37,320 nt of DNA, taken from assembly GCF_002001005.1 (NCBI RefSeq), contig NZ_MUNX01000031.1, positions 1 to 37,320 of the forward strand, written 5' to 3'. Both the position numbers and the translations under genes were made by a program. The notes below the pieces were generated by a model. The model did no database searches. It had not been told where the DNA came from and worked only from the letters and a program-made list of their open reading frames with translations. Shown here piece by piece: positions 26,076-34,566 of this stretch. How positions within the stretch are numbered: position 1 is the stretch's first letter; every line of letters starts with the position of its first letter. Source of the DNA: Flavobacterium sp. A45. Lineage in GTDB: Bacteria > Bacteroidota > Bacteroidia > Flavobacteriales > Flavobacteriaceae.

Positions 26076-26783
26076 TTAATTTAAAAAACTCAAATCACTT
26101 CCGGTTGCTAATTCTTCAGGCAATTGGTTTTGTCTAAAAAGGCGTGCCTGTAAATTTCCTTTTAAAATGATTTTTTCTCCTTTTACATCTAGCCAACTTC
26201 CTTCTCGTAGTCCTAATACAGGCAAAGTATTAAAGGCGTGGAATTCTTTAATTCTTGTTTCCCTTGTTTCTCCCATATGTTTGGATTGAGTGTCTGGATC
26301 CAAATAATGTGGATTCAAATTGAACGGAATCAATCCTAAAGTTTGAAAACTTGGCGGATAAATGATAGGCATATCGTTGGTCGTTTGCATCGATAGTCCG
26401 CAAATATTACTTCCAGCACTGGTTCCTAAATAAGGAGTTCCATCTTTGACAGTATCGGCAAGAATAGTCATCAGGTCGTTTTTGTACAATTGGGTAACAA
26501 GTAGGAAAGTATTACCTCCGCCTGTAAAAATCCCTTCAGCTTTTTGTATGGCTTCTTTTGGATTTTCAAATTCATGAATACCTTTTACAGCGATATTTAT
26601 TTTGGCGAAAGCCATAGCTACTTTTGAAGTGTATTCATCGTGTGATATACCGCTTGGTCTTGCAAATGGAATAAACAGAATCGTTTTGCAATCCTTAAAA
26701 TGCAATTGTAATTCGGGTAATAAATATTCTAGATATTCTCCTTCGTGCAAGGTTGAAGTGCTGGCTATAATGCAGTTTTTCAT
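26076..26783 (-). CDS. pepE: Peptidase E (alpha-aspartyl dipeptidase, S51)
   Basis: The 235-residue protein matches dipeptidase E. The nucleophile Ser122 is in LGTSAGSN, with His159 in NPHYLDPD and Glu194 in GLREGSW. These positions are two residues offset from Ser120/His157/Glu192 that I recall for the Salmonella enzyme. FTGGGNTFLL near 86-95 supplies the glycine loop. The enzyme hydrolyses dipeptides with N-terminal aspartate in the cytoplasm. There is no signal peptide. It is transcribed alone: 70 bp separate it from the small membrane protein gene, and a repeat-rich gap of over 500 bp lies upstream. The fold is that of class I glutamine amidotransferases, but the Ser nucleophile argues for peptidase activity. 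Confidence 0.92.
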   Translation of the reverse strand: MKNCIIASTSTLHEGEYLEYLLPELQLHFKDCKTILFIPFARPSGISHDEYTSKVAMAFAKINIAVKGIHEFENPKEAIQKAEGIFTGGGNTFLLVTQLYKNDLMTILADTVKDGTPYLGTSAGSNICGLSMQTTNDMPIIYPPSFQTLGLIPFNLNPHYLDPDTQSKHMGETRETRIKEFHAFNTLPVLGLREGSWLDVKGEKIILKGNLQARLFRQNQLPEELATGSDLSFLN

Positions 26784-27298
26784 TTTGTAAGCTTTGTGTA
26801 GTTCTGCGTAAAGGTATAAAATGATTGTTTTTTAATATGTCGAAGATTGGTTTTTATCGATTAATTCTAGAAACATTAGCATTTTGTCGAACACTTTGTT
26901 AAAACATATAAGTCACATAAGTTATTTGTTTGAAAAAAAATAAGCAAAGCCATAAGCTCAAATAAGCAAAATCACATAAACTCATAAAGAAAGGCTTTTA
27001 ACTTATTTGCACTTTTTATCAACTTGACATTTTTTTTTCTACTTACATGACTTATATGGTTAGAAATAAACGAGGGCTATTTTAGAATATAGCGGTTTTA
27101 ATTAACAAACTTTTACCAACTTATTAGTAATTAATTTGGACTGGATTAGGATACTTTTACATTTTGCAAATGAAGTTGCGATGAAGATTTTTTCAACCTA
27201 AAAAAATAAAATCTGTTTTACGTACCAAAATCGGACTATTTTTCAACACTAAGGTTCTGAAAATAATTAGTTTTTTTAAATCAATTCCAAAATTGCTC
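26784..27298. other. 515-bp gap without genes, AT-rich, containing a palindromic repeat
   Basis: No convincing coding frame on either strand. The central part (26902-27061) is the ATAAG-type inverted repeat described separately. The right part (27062-27298) should contain the promoter of the CarboxypepD_reg-like operon, but no exact TAnnTTTG box at a sensible distance was found. Confidence 0.6.
26902..27061. repeat. 160-bp AT-rich inverted repeat built from CATAAG/ATAAGT units
   Basis: The outer arms (26902-26922 and 27041-27061) are inverse copies at 18 of 21 positions and contain CATATAAGTCA. The interior repeats the ATAAG/CATAA word many times (near 26940, 26952, 26963, 26976, 26984) and its inverse CTTAT near 27002. 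The organisation parallels the other short-unit intergenic repeats of this window, with a different core word. Confidence 0.65.
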
Positions 27299-28072
27299 GT
27301 GAAGAATAATTTTACTTTTTTATTTATATTCTTTTTTTTAACACATTTGGTTGTCGCACAAGAGGGTGTCGAGAAATGGTTAAAAGGGCAAGTAAGCTCG
27401 AATGGAATTCCGTTAGAAGGAATCAATATTACGAATGCAACTACCAAAGTAATGGTGGTGTCTGATTCCTATGGCACTTTTTCTATTCTTGTAAAAGTGG
27501 GTGATATCTTAAATTTTTCAGCGGTTAATTATGAGGAGTTGAGAAAATACATAAATATTCAAGAATTTAAAATGGGCAATATTATTGTCGATTTGACGCC
27601 GAAAAGTATCGAATTGAAAGAGGTTATTATTAATGAGCACTCAGAGATAAGTGCCGAAAATCTTGGTATAATTCCCCGAGATCAAATCAAACTGACATCT
27701 CAAGAAAGAAAATTAAAAACAGCCGGTGATTTCAAACCAATACATCTATTGGGGTTGTTAGGCGGGATGTTGGCGGTTGACCCTATTTTGAATGCCATAA
27801 ATGGTAGGACTGCAATGCTCAAAAAAGCTGTTACAGTAGAGAAAAAAGAGTTTTTGATGGCTAAAATGGATGGATTGTTTGAAGATAAATATTACATAGA
27901 AACTCTGAAAATACCCGAAGAATACATCAAGGGATTCCAATATTATTGTATAGAAGATCAAGATTTTGCTAGGTCTTTAAAAGATAAAAACAAGACCATG
28001 AGTATGTTCTTAATTGTTGGTTTGGCCTCCAGTTTTAATAAAGCCAGACAAAATAATGTTGAGAATCGATAG
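27299..28072 (+). CDS. CarboxypepD_reg-like domain secreted protein, copy 1
   Basis: About 257 residues. A GTG at 27299 gives a good signal peptide (MKNNFTFLFIFFFLTHLVVAQ); a TTG two codons earlier is the alternative, and no ATG is available. After the signal, residues 30-105 form a transthyretin-like CarboxypepD_reg-like domain (LKGQVSSNGIPLEGINI, SYGTFSILVKVGDILNFS), normally found at the front of TonB-dependent receptors. The rest is family-specific: AENLGIIPRDQIKLT and KYYIETLKIPEEYIKGFQYY. No barrel follows, so it is a stand-alone periplasmic protein. Function unknown. Copy 2 starts 30 nt after its stop codon and shares both C-terminal blocks. Confidence 0.75.
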   Translation: MKNNFTFLFIFFFLTHLVVAQEGVEKWLKGQVSSNGIPLEGINITNATTKVMVVSDSYGTFSILVKVGDILNFSAVNYEELRKYINIQEFKMGNIIVDLTPKSIELKEVIINEHSEISAENLGIIPRDQIKLTSQERKLKTAGDFKPIHLLGLLGGMLAVDPILNAINGRTAMLKKAVTVEKKEFLMAKMDGLFEDKYYIETLKIPEEYIKGFQYYCIEDQDFARSLKDKNKTMSMFLIVGLASSFNKARQNNVENR

Positions 28073-28102
28073 GGGCGTTAATGCTGGAAATTATTTGTTT
28101 AA

Positions 28103-28825
28103 ATGATAAAAAAAATAATATTATTGTTGATTTTGCTGTGTCAAAATCAGTTGTTGACTGCTCAAACGAATGCGGAGAAAATCATAGTTGGAACAGTTGT
28201 CTGCGATACAAGAGAGCTGGAAGGAATCAGTGTGATTAACTGTATGAATAAAACAATGGCAGTTACCGATAAAGACGGCTGTTTTTCTATCCTAGCTAAA
28301 GAAGGAGATATACTAAATTTTTCAGGTATTGATTATAAGTATTTGAAAAAGCATGTTTACAGACATGAGTATAAGTCGGGAACTATGGAAGTTGAAATGG
28401 TTTTTAACGCTGTTGAATTGGACGAGGTAATTATTAATAAAAATGCGAATATAACTGCCGAAAATTTAGGAATAATTCCCCGCGGACAAATTAAGTTTAC
28501 ACAGCAGGAGCGAAAATTATATTCCAGTTCTGGTGGAATATTCGGGCTTTATAGCATAATTTCTGGAGAAAAAGAAATGCTTAAAAAAAATGTCGAAGCT
28601 GAAAAGAAAGAGATTTTAATGAAAAAGCTGGAATATATGTTTGCAGAGAAATATTACATCAAAACATTAAAAATTCCAGAGGAACTCATCAAGGGATTTC
28701 AGTATTATTGTGTTGAAGATACTGAATTTGCAGCATCATTGAATGGTAAGAACAAATCGATGTCAATGTTTCTAATGACTAATTTAGCTACTGTTTATAA
28801 TCAAAGTAGGTTCAGTAAAGAATAA
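28103..28825 (+). CDS. CarboxypepD_reg-like domain secreted protein, copy 2
   Basis: The 240-residue paralogue of the preceding gene has signal peptide MIKKIILLLILLCQNQLLTAQ and a CarboxypepD_reg-like domain (VGTVVCDTRELEGISV, DGCFSILAKEGDILNFSGID). It shares the blocks AENLGIIPRGQIKFT, QQERKL, EKKEILMKKLE, KYYIKTLKIPEELIKGF and KNKSMSMFL with copy 1. Against copy 1 it lacks most of the Leu/Gly-rich stretch between QERKL and EKKE. Likely periplasmic; role unknown. It forms an operon with copy 1, while the next gene is 183 nt away and may have its own promoter. Confidence 0.78.
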   Translation: MIKKIILLLILLCQNQLLTAQTNAEKIIVGTVVCDTRELEGISVINCMNKTMAVTDKDGCFSILAKEGDILNFSGIDYKYLKKHVYRHEYKSGTMEVEMVFNAVELDEVIINKNANITAENLGIIPRGQIKFTQQERKLYSSSGGIFGLYSIISGEKEMLKKNVEAEKKEILMKKLEYMFAEKYYIKTLKIPEELIKGFQYYCVEDTEFAASLNGKNKSMSMFLMTNLATVYNQSRFSKE

Positions 28826-29008
28826 TTTTGATGCAGCTGATCTTTAGTGCGGTATCTAGACCTAATATTTTTCGAATGAAATTATCAAAAAAATAACAAT
28901 CGTTGATATCATTAAGATTAAAATAAAGTTGTAATTTTAATAAGCGTAAAAGCGTCGTTTTGATGCCAAAATAACTTTTAGGAGTTGTTAAACCTTAAGA
29001 AATTACAA

Positions 29009-29770
29009 ATGAAAAATGTATTAGGAATCTTGGTTTTGTTTTTGAGTTGTCAACTTTGTTTTGGTCAGGTGTTGACTCGAAAAACAATGCATGGAAAAGT
29101 GGTAAATGACTCTATTGCTATTGAAAACGGATTGGTTTTTAATATAAACGCCAAAACGGGTTCCGTAATTGATACTAAAGGATATTTTAGTATTTTGGCT
29201 AAAGTAAAAGATACCTTGGTTTTTAGTAGTTTAGGTTTTAAAAGTAAAAAAGTAGTGCTTACAGAAAAAGATATTACTTCTTCTTTTTACAGAATTAAAC
29301 TAAATGCAGTTGCCAATCAATTGTTGGCGGTTGTTGTTTATGCCAAACACGGGCCGCATCCAGAATTTGGAAATACCCAAAAAATTGTGGATACTCAATA
29401 TTATGATGACCAACAATCCAATCCTGATAATATTTTGATGATGCCTACCGGAACAGGTGATCCAAATGCAATGGATTGTATTCGTGTCTACAATATGATT
29501 TTTAAAAATTTGTTGAAAAATAATCCGAATAAATCTGATTTGATTTCGGAGGTGGGTTTTACTACAGTTGCCATGCAAAGTGTTAGTTATTCATTTTTTA
29601 CCGATAAATTAAAATTGAATGACGATCAGGTTGGTTTGTTTCTGCTATTTTGTGAAAATGACCCAAAATCCAAAACTTTTGTCAATACTACAAGCCAAGA
29701 ATTTGAAATCATGGATTTTTTAATTACAAAAAACAGTGAGTTCAAAAATATTGCTACTTTTGAAAAATGA
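29009..29770 (+). CDS. CarboxypepD_reg-like domain secreted protein, copy 3 (divergent)
   Basis: The 253-residue protein starts at ATG 29009 with the signal peptide MKNVLGILVLFLSCQLCFGQ; the frame is open eight codons further from a TTG, which would bury the signal. Residues about 25-105 form a CarboxypepD_reg-like domain (MHGKVVNDSIAIENGLVF, DTKGYFSILAKVKDTLVFSSLGF). The rest lacks the C-terminal blocks of copies 1 and 2 and contains HGPHPEFGNTQKIVDTQYYDD, cited in part as HGPHPEFGN. Its last bases (ATGA) overlap the DUF6702 start, so the two are translationally coupled. Role unknown; probably periplasmic and linked with the DUF6702 and M1 proteins. Confidence 0.75.
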   Translation: MKNVLGILVLFLSCQLCFGQVLTRKTMHGKVVNDSIAIENGLVFNINAKTGSVIDTKGYFSILAKVKDTLVFSSLGFKSKKVVLTEKDITSSFYRIKLNAVANQLLAVVVYAKHGPHPEFGNTQKIVDTQYYDDQQSNPDNILMMPTGTGDPNAMDCIRVYNMIFKNLLKNNPNKSDLISEVGFTTVAMQSVSYSFFTDKLKLNDDQVGLFLLFCENDPKSKTFVNTTSQEFEIMDFLITKNSEFKNIATFEK

Positions 29771-30270
29771 AAAAAGGAATAGTTATTACTCTTTTGTTAT
29801 TTTTAGCATTTTCGATAAGCAGTTTTGGTGTACATAAATTTTATATGGCCATTTACCAAATTAATTATGCTCCCGAAAAGAAAATGCTTCAAGTTACTTC
29901 CCGAATATTTGTTGATGATCTCGATAAAACGTTAGAAAAAAAATATAACAGAAAGTTTTTTTTGGGAACCGATAAAGAAACTGTCGAATCAATTGATTTG
30001 TTGAAAAAATATCTAGCCGAAAGTTTTACTGTTAAAGTCAATGGACAGCCCAAAACCATGAATTTCTTGAGCAAAGAAATGGATGGTGATGTGTTGGTTT
30101 GTTATTTAAATGTGAGAGATATTTCAAAAATAAGTTCACTGGAAATTTATAATTCCGTTTTAATAGAGACTTTCCCAGAACAGCAAAATATAGTTCATGT
30201 GGCGGCATTTGGTAATAAGAAAAGTTTTCTTTTTACGGAGACTTCTACCAAACAAGTGTTAAAATATTGA
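29767..30270 (+). CDS. DUF6702 family protein
   Basis: The 167-residue protein has a hydrophobic N-terminus (MKKGIVITLLLFLAFSISSFG) that acts as signal or anchor, followed by HKFYMAIYQINYAPEKKMLQ, cited in part as HKFYMAIYQINY, and ITSRIFVDDLDKTLEKKY-like sequence here seen as VTSRIFVDDLDKTLEKKY. It ends with LLIETFPEQQNIVHV-like sequence, here VLIETFPEQQNIVHV. This is the pattern of the DUF6702 family, common in Flavobacteriia immediately before an M1 peptidase gene. Function unknown. It overlaps the preceding gene by 4 nt (ATGA) and is 66 nt from the M1 gene, consistent with one transcript. Confidence 0.85.
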   Translation: MKKGIVITLLLFLAFSISSFGVHKFYMAIYQINYAPEKKMLQVTSRIFVDDLDKTLEKKYNRKFFLGTDKETVESIDLLKKYLAESFTVKVNGQPKTMNFLSKEMDGDVLVCYLNVRDISKISSLEIYNSVLIETFPEQQNIVHVAAFGNKKSFLFTETSTKQVLKY

Positions 30271-30336
30271 TAAGAATCAACAATTATGTTTAAAATTGTT
30301 ATTTTCACCGCCTAAAAACAACTTAAACGCTAGTTT

Positions 30337-32580
30337 ATGAGAAAATTTTCATTTTTATTTATTCTCCCAACAATTTTATTGGCACAAGAAAAAGCAGTTA
30401 CACCAGCTGTGAGACAACCTGGTAAATCAGATACCAACAAGTTTAGTCAAATGTATGATTTGTTGGCAACCCCAAATATGTTTCGTACCGCAGCAGGAGC
30501 TCCTGGTCCAGCTTATTACCAACAACAAGCGGATTATAAAATTGACATAGAGTTGGATGATAAAAATGCTAAATTAAGCGGTTCAGAAACGATTACTTAT
30601 TATAACAATTCACCTGATAATTTGGAATATCTTTGGGTGCAAATGGATCAAAATCAAGCTGCGAAGAACTCTCAGTCTCCATTGGTTGAAAATGAAAAAA
30701 TAGAGGCTGTTTTACCTGTAAATAAATTTGCTAATGAATATTTGAAAGAGGGATTGGATCGTGGTTTTAACATTGAATATGTAAAAGATGCCAAAGGAAA
30801 CCCATTGTCGTATACCGTTAATCAAACGATGATGCGTATCAACTTGGTTACACCAATGAAGCCGGGAACTAGTATGACTTTTTCTATAAAATGGTGGTAC
30901 AATATCAATAATTACCAGCAAGATGGCGGTCGTTCGGGTTATGAGTTATTCGAAAAAGAAGGCAACAGACTATATGTTATTGCTCAATTTTATCCAAGAA
31001 TGGCGGTTTACAATGATGTTGAAGGTTGGCAAAATATGCAATTTTGGGGAGGTGGAGAATTTGCCCTGCCATTTGGAAATTTTGATGTAAACATCACAGT
31101 TCCTGCTGATCATGTAGTTGATGCAACGGGAGAATTAATGAACAGAAGCGAAGTATTTACGCCGGAACAGGTAAAAAGATATCAATTGGCTCAAAAATCA
31201 TTTGATAAACCTGTGGTTATTGTGACTCAAGCTGAGGCCGAAGCGGCGGAAAAAGGATTTTCGGATAAAAAGAAAACATGGAGATTTAGTGCCAAAAACG
31301 TAAGGGATTTTGGAATAGCTACTTCAAGAAAATTTATTTATGATGCTATGGCCGTTCAATTGGAAGGAAAAGTCGTTATGGCCGAATCTCTTTATCCAAA
31401 AGAAGCGAACCCGCTTTGGGGAGAAACTTCAACAATGATGGTAGCGCATACTTTAAAAAGTTATTCTTCCCATACATTTGATTATCCTTACCCAAAAGCG
31501 GTATCTGTTTCTGCAGAAGATCAAGGGATGGAATACCCAATGATTTGTTGGAATTTTGGTCGTCCAGATGCAAACGGTGTGACGAGTGAACAAATCAAAA
31601 ACGGAATGATAGGAGTGGTGATTCATGAAGTAGGGCATAACTTTTTTCCTATGATCGTCAATTCTGATGAGCGTCAATGGACATGGATGGACGAAGGGTT
31701 AAACTCTTTTATGGAATATATGGCCGAACAGGAATTGGGAACCAATTTTCCGTCCAGACGAGGTCCAGCCAAAAATATAGTTCCATATATGAGTGGTGAC
31801 CAAAAGTTTTTGGAGCCCATTATGTCCAATTCCGAAAATATTATTCAGTTTGGAAATAATGCTTACGGAAAACCGGCTACGGGACTTAATATCCTTAGAG
31901 AAACAATTATGGGGCGTGAGTTGTTTGATTATGCTTTTAAGATTTATGCTAACAGATGGAAATTCAAACACCCAACTCCAGAAGATTTTTTCAGAACGAT
32001 GGAAGATGCTTCGGCAGTAGATTTGGATTGGTTTTTCAGAGGTTGGTTTTACACCACTGATTTCGTGGATATTGGTGTTAACGATGTAAAACAATATTTT
32101 GTAACAGAAACCCCAACGGCAGCTTTGAAGGAAGCTAAAGTTAGAAAAGGGCGTAGTGGAATCGATAAAGGGCCATTCGTGTACTTAATTGCTGGTGATA
32201 ATCCAGAATTGAAACCAGCTTCAAAGAAACCGTTGCAAATTGAAGAAGTAAGCACTCTTTCGGAATATGTTAATCAAAAACTTTCTGCCGAAGAAAAAGC
32301 AGCTTTGAAAAACCCGAAATACTTTTATGAAGTAGAGTTTAATAAACCAGGGGGAATGCCAATGCCTATTATTGTTCAAATTACTTATGAAGATGGAACA
32401 ATGGATAATTACAAATATCCAGCTCAGATTTGGAGAAAAAATAATGAAACGGCCAAGAAAGTGTATGCCACTAACAAAGCCATCAAACAAATTTTAATCG
32501 ATCCAAAACTGGAAACTGCCGATATTGACGTAACCAACAATTCATGGCCAAAAGTGGAAACGAAATCAAAATTTGATTAA
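30337..32580 (+). CDS. M1 family zinc metallopeptidase, secreted
   Basis: The 747-residue protein has a signal peptide (MRKFSFLFILPTILLAQ) and a gluzincin centre: His430-Glu-Val-Gly-His434 in VIHEVGHNFFP, with the third zinc ligand Glu453 in WMDEGLNSF. The 18-residue gap between His434 and Glu453 is that of M1 aminopeptidases. The GxMEN-like exopeptidase loop is replaced by AEDQGMEYPMI, near residue 390. The N-terminal part (about 60-250) resembles the M1 beta saddle. It should act in the periplasm or outside the cell on peptides. It is the last gene of the CarboxypepD_reg/DUF6702 cluster, and an inverted repeat follows the stop codon. Confidence 0.92.
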   Translation: MRKFSFLFILPTILLAQEKAVTPAVRQPGKSDTNKFSQMYDLLATPNMFRTAAGAPGPAYYQQQADYKIDIELDDKNAKLSGSETITYYNNSPDNLEYLWVQMDQNQAAKNSQSPLVENEKIEAVLPVNKFANEYLKEGLDRGFNIEYVKDAKGNPLSYTVNQTMMRINLVTPMKPGTSMTFSIKWWYNINNYQQDGGRSGYELFEKEGNRLYVIAQFYPRMAVYNDVEGWQNMQFWGGGEFALPFGNFDVNITVPADHVVDATGELMNRSEVFTPEQVKRYQLAQKSFDKPVVIVTQAEAEAAEKGFSDKKKTWRFSAKNVRDFGIATSRKFIYDAMAVQLEGKVVMAESLYPKEANPLWGETSTMMVAHTLKSYSSHTFDYPYPKAVSVSAEDQGMEYPMICWNFGRPDANGVTSEQIKNGMIGVVIHEVGHNFFPMIVNSDERQWTWMDEGLNSFMEYMAEQELGTNFPSRRGPAKNIVPYMSGDQKFLEPIMSNSENIIQFGNNAYGKPATGLNILRETIMGRELFDYAFKIYANRWKFKHPTPEDFFRTMEDASAVDLDWFFRGWFYTTDFVDIGVNDVKQYFVTETPTAALKEAKVRKGRSGIDKGPFVYLIAGDNPELKPASKKPLQIEEVSTLSEYVNQKLSAEEKAALKNPKYFYEVEFNKPGGMPMPIIVQITYEDGTMDNYKYPAQIWRKNNETAKKVYATNKAIKQILIDPKLETADIDVTNNSWPKVETKSKFD

Positions 32581-32594
32581 TTAAGAATAAGATT

Positions 32595-32672
32595 CTAAGT
32601 TTCTAAGACGCTAAGTTTCTAAGGTTTTGAAAGCTAAGAAAAGCTTAGAATCTTAGAAACTTAGCGTCTTAG
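32595..32672. repeat. CTAAGNNN 8-bp-phased inverted repeat after the M1 peptidase gene
   Basis: CTAAG starts at 32595, 32603, 32611 and 32619 (exactly 8 bp apart); the inverse CTTAG starts at 32644, 32652, 32660 and 32668, again 8 bp apart. A perfect 21-bp inverted repeat joins 32603-32623 and 32652-32672. Inside is a further small hairpin (CTAAG 32634-32638 with CTTAG 32644-32648). It could also form a strong RNA hairpin in the M1 transcript, but has no T-tract directly behind it. Confidence 0.85.
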
Positions 32673-32718
32673 TTGCTTTATTTAAGACAAATTTAAAACA
32701 CAAAGTTTTAAATTTTAA

Positions 32719-32726
32719 TATCTTTG
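32719..32726 (+). promoter_or_regulatory. -7 promoter element of tatA
   Basis: TATCTTTG, an exact TAnnTTTG match, lies 19 nt upstream of the tatA ATG. Confidence 0.55.
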
Positions 32727-32745
32727 CTCATTAAATACAAAAATT

Positions 32746-33144
32746 ATGTTTGGAATAGGAGGAGGCGAATTAGTTTTTATCATGTTCATCGTATTGATGC
32801 TTTTCGGATCTGATAAAGTCCCGGAAATGGCAAGAACCATGGGGAAAGCTATGGCGCAACTTAAAAACGCTACCAATGATATCAAAAGCGAAATTCAAAA
32901 AGGGGCTGAGGCCAATGGGTTTGATCAAAAAACTTTGGATAGCTTAACTGGTGGTATCAATTCTGAAATCAATAAAGCAAAAGCAAATCTTTTGGGAGAT
33001 ACCTCCAATACGTTAAATGGAATTACCGAAACATTCAGCACAGAAGTTAGTAAGACAAAAGACAGTGTGCTTAGCGGTACAGCAAATCCTGATGGAACAA
33101 CCGTTTTAGATGATCTCACCGGGCCTGTAAAACGACAAATGTAA
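32746..33144 (+). CDS. tatA: Sec-independent protein translocase TatA/TatE family subunit
   Basis: The 132-residue protein has the Tat A/B layout: an N-terminal transmembrane helix (MFGIGGGELVFIMFIVLMLFGSDKVPE, the helix being about 7-21), the hinge FGSDKVPEMART, then an amphipathic helix (GKAMAQLKNATNDIKSE). A longer polar tail follows (about 55-132), rich in Thr, Ser and Asn, which is longer than in a minimal TatA. It is an inner-membrane component of the pore that exports folded proteins with twin-arginine signals. TatC is not in the window. The stop codon overlaps the PAP2 start (TAATG), so both are co-translated. TatB cannot be fully excluded. Confidence 0.9.
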   Translation: MFGIGGGELVFIMFIVLMLFGSDKVPEMARTMGKAMAQLKNATNDIKSEIQKGAEANGFDQKTLDSLTGGINSEINKAKANLLGDTSNTLNGITETFSTEVSKTKDSVLSGTANPDGTTVLDDLTGPVKRQM

Positions 33145-33704
33145 TGCTCGAAAAAATACTCGCACTAGACACCCAATTATTTATTTTTCTCAACAGTTTA
33201 GGTTCCGAAACCTATGATGGGTTTTGGCTTATCATAACAAAACAAGTCAATTGGACTCCTTTTTTTTTGCTGTTATTTTATCTTATTTATAAAAAATTAG
33301 GAATAAAGCAAACTGTATATTTGTTGATTTTCGTTGCGTTTTTGGTAACTGCGACAGACCAAATCACTAATTTATTCAAATATACGTTTCAAAGACCAAG
33401 ACCTTGTAATAATCCTGAAATAAACACTTTTATCAGGATAGTGCAAGTACGCACCTCTTTTAGTTTTTTCTCGGGACATGCCGCTAATACTATGGCTGTA
33501 GCAACTTTTTTGTATTTTATTTTCAAGAAACAATTTAAGTATTTTGGGTTGTTGTTTCTATGGCCGTTAATCTTTGCTTACAGCCGCATTTATTTAGGAC
33601 TGCATTATCCGTTAGATATTCTTTCAGGATATTTATGCGGACTAATCACGGGGTATTTAATGTATAAAGCATATCAATGGGCGATTAAAAAAGGAAATAT
33701 TTAA
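33144..33704 (+). CDS. PAP2 family membrane phosphatase
   Basis: The 186-residue protein has five to six transmembrane helices and the three PAP2 motifs: Lys79-(x)6-Arg86-Pro87 in KYTFQRPRP, Ser110-Gly-His112 in FFSGHA, and Ser147-Arg-x5-His154-x3-Asp158 in SRIYLGLHYPLD. The two histidines form the catalytic pair. Members remove phosphate from lipid phosphates such as phosphatidate or undecaprenyl pyrophosphate; the substrate cannot be decided here. The catalytic site faces the periplasm. It starts on the last base of the tatA stop codon. Confidence 0.92.
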   Translation: MLEKILALDTQLFIFLNSLGSETYDGFWLIITKQVNWTPFFLLLFYLIYKKLGIKQTVYLLIFVAFLVTATDQITNLFKYTFQRPRPCNNPEINTFIRIVQVRTSFSFFSGHAANTMAVATFLYFIFKKQFKYFGLLFLWPLIFAYSRIYLGLHYPLDILSGYLCGLITGYLMYKAYQWAIKKGNI

Positions 33705-33722
33705 GATTGCAGTTTGCAGAAA

Positions 33723-34364
33723 TTAAAGAACCCTGCTCACTGTTAACCCGTCACGAATAGGCAATAAAACAGTTTCTACCCTTGGGTCGTCTTTTAGCAA
33801 TTGATTGTACTCCACCAATATTTTAGTACTGATGTCATTAGGATGTATCGGCTCCAAGACTTTTCCGCTCCACAATACATTATCGGATAAAATAATGCCG
33901 CCTTTGTTCATTTTTGGCAAAATCATTTCAAAATAATTTAAATAATTTTCCTTGTCTGCATCAATGAAAACCAAATCAAATTTCAAATCTAGATTTGGGA
34001 TGATATCAACGGCTTCGCCCAAATGTTGTACAATTTGTTTACCCCAAGGAGACTTGTCAAAATGTTTGCGCTGAAAATCAATCAATTCTTCCTTGATGTC
34101 AATAGTATGCAATTGTCCGTTTTCCTGCATGCCCTCGCACAAACACAAAGCCGAGTAGCCCGTATAAGTTCCAATTTCAAGAATATTTAGAGGTCGGATT
34201 AATTTGGATAACATACTCAAAACACGTCCCTGAAAATGTCCGCTGAGCATTCGTGGCAATAATATTTTTTGGTAGGTTTCTTTATTTAAAGCCGCCAATA
34301 ATGCTGGCTCTCTTTCAGAATGTTGCTCAATATAATCTTCTAAATCTTGGGAAATGAAATGCAT
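33723..34364 (-). CDS. O-methyltransferase (class I SAM, catechol-O-methyltransferase-like family)
   Basis: The 213-residue protein starts at ATG 34364 (MHFISQDLEDYI); nine further codons are open upstream, but they resemble no family member. Motifs: ILEIGTYTGYSALCL (SAM motif I, near 62-76), LHTIDIKEELIDF (motif II), DLVFIDADKENYLNYF (motif with the metal-binding Asp, near 134-149) and GGIILSDNVLWSG (near 157-169) with the second metal-site Asp-Asn. This is the layout of metal-dependent O-methyltransferases (CCoAOMT type). The substrate is unknown. It is convergent with the PAP2 gene, with 18 nt between the stop codons. Confidence 0.9.
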   Translation of the reverse strand: MHFISQDLEDYIEQHSEREPALLAALNKETYQKILLPRMLSGHFQGRVLSMLSKLIRPLNILEIGTYTGYSALCLCEGMQENGQLHTIDIKEELIDFQRKHFDKSPWGKQIVQHLGEAVDIIPNLDLKFDLVFIDADKENYLNYFEMILPKMNKGGIILSDNVLWSGKVLEPIHPNDISTKILVEYNQLLKDDPRVETVLLPIRDGLTVSRVL

Positions 34365-34566
34365 TTTGTGAGTTGTTGAAATTTGACACAAAGTTATTCA
34401 TTTAACATTTATAAAAAAGGGGTTAAATTTGATTTTATGAATGGTTTAATGATTTTGGGCTTTAATCAAAAGCAATTATATAGTATTTAAAAATCTATTA
34501 GATATACAAAAAAACTTTTAGAACATTAGTCCAAAGGAAATAGTATTAAAATAATAGTAGAGAAAT

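Noticed and set aside
31376..32490. Several 65-131-codon frames antisense to the M1 peptidase gene
   Set aside because: Same reason: the plus-strand gene has complete catalytic motifs across this range.
32595..32672. Reading the CTAAG inverted repeat as a normal terminator of the M1 gene
   Set aside because: Not excluded as an effect, but the regular 8-bp phase on both arms and the lack of a T-tract directly after the stem are not features of an ordinary intrinsic terminator.
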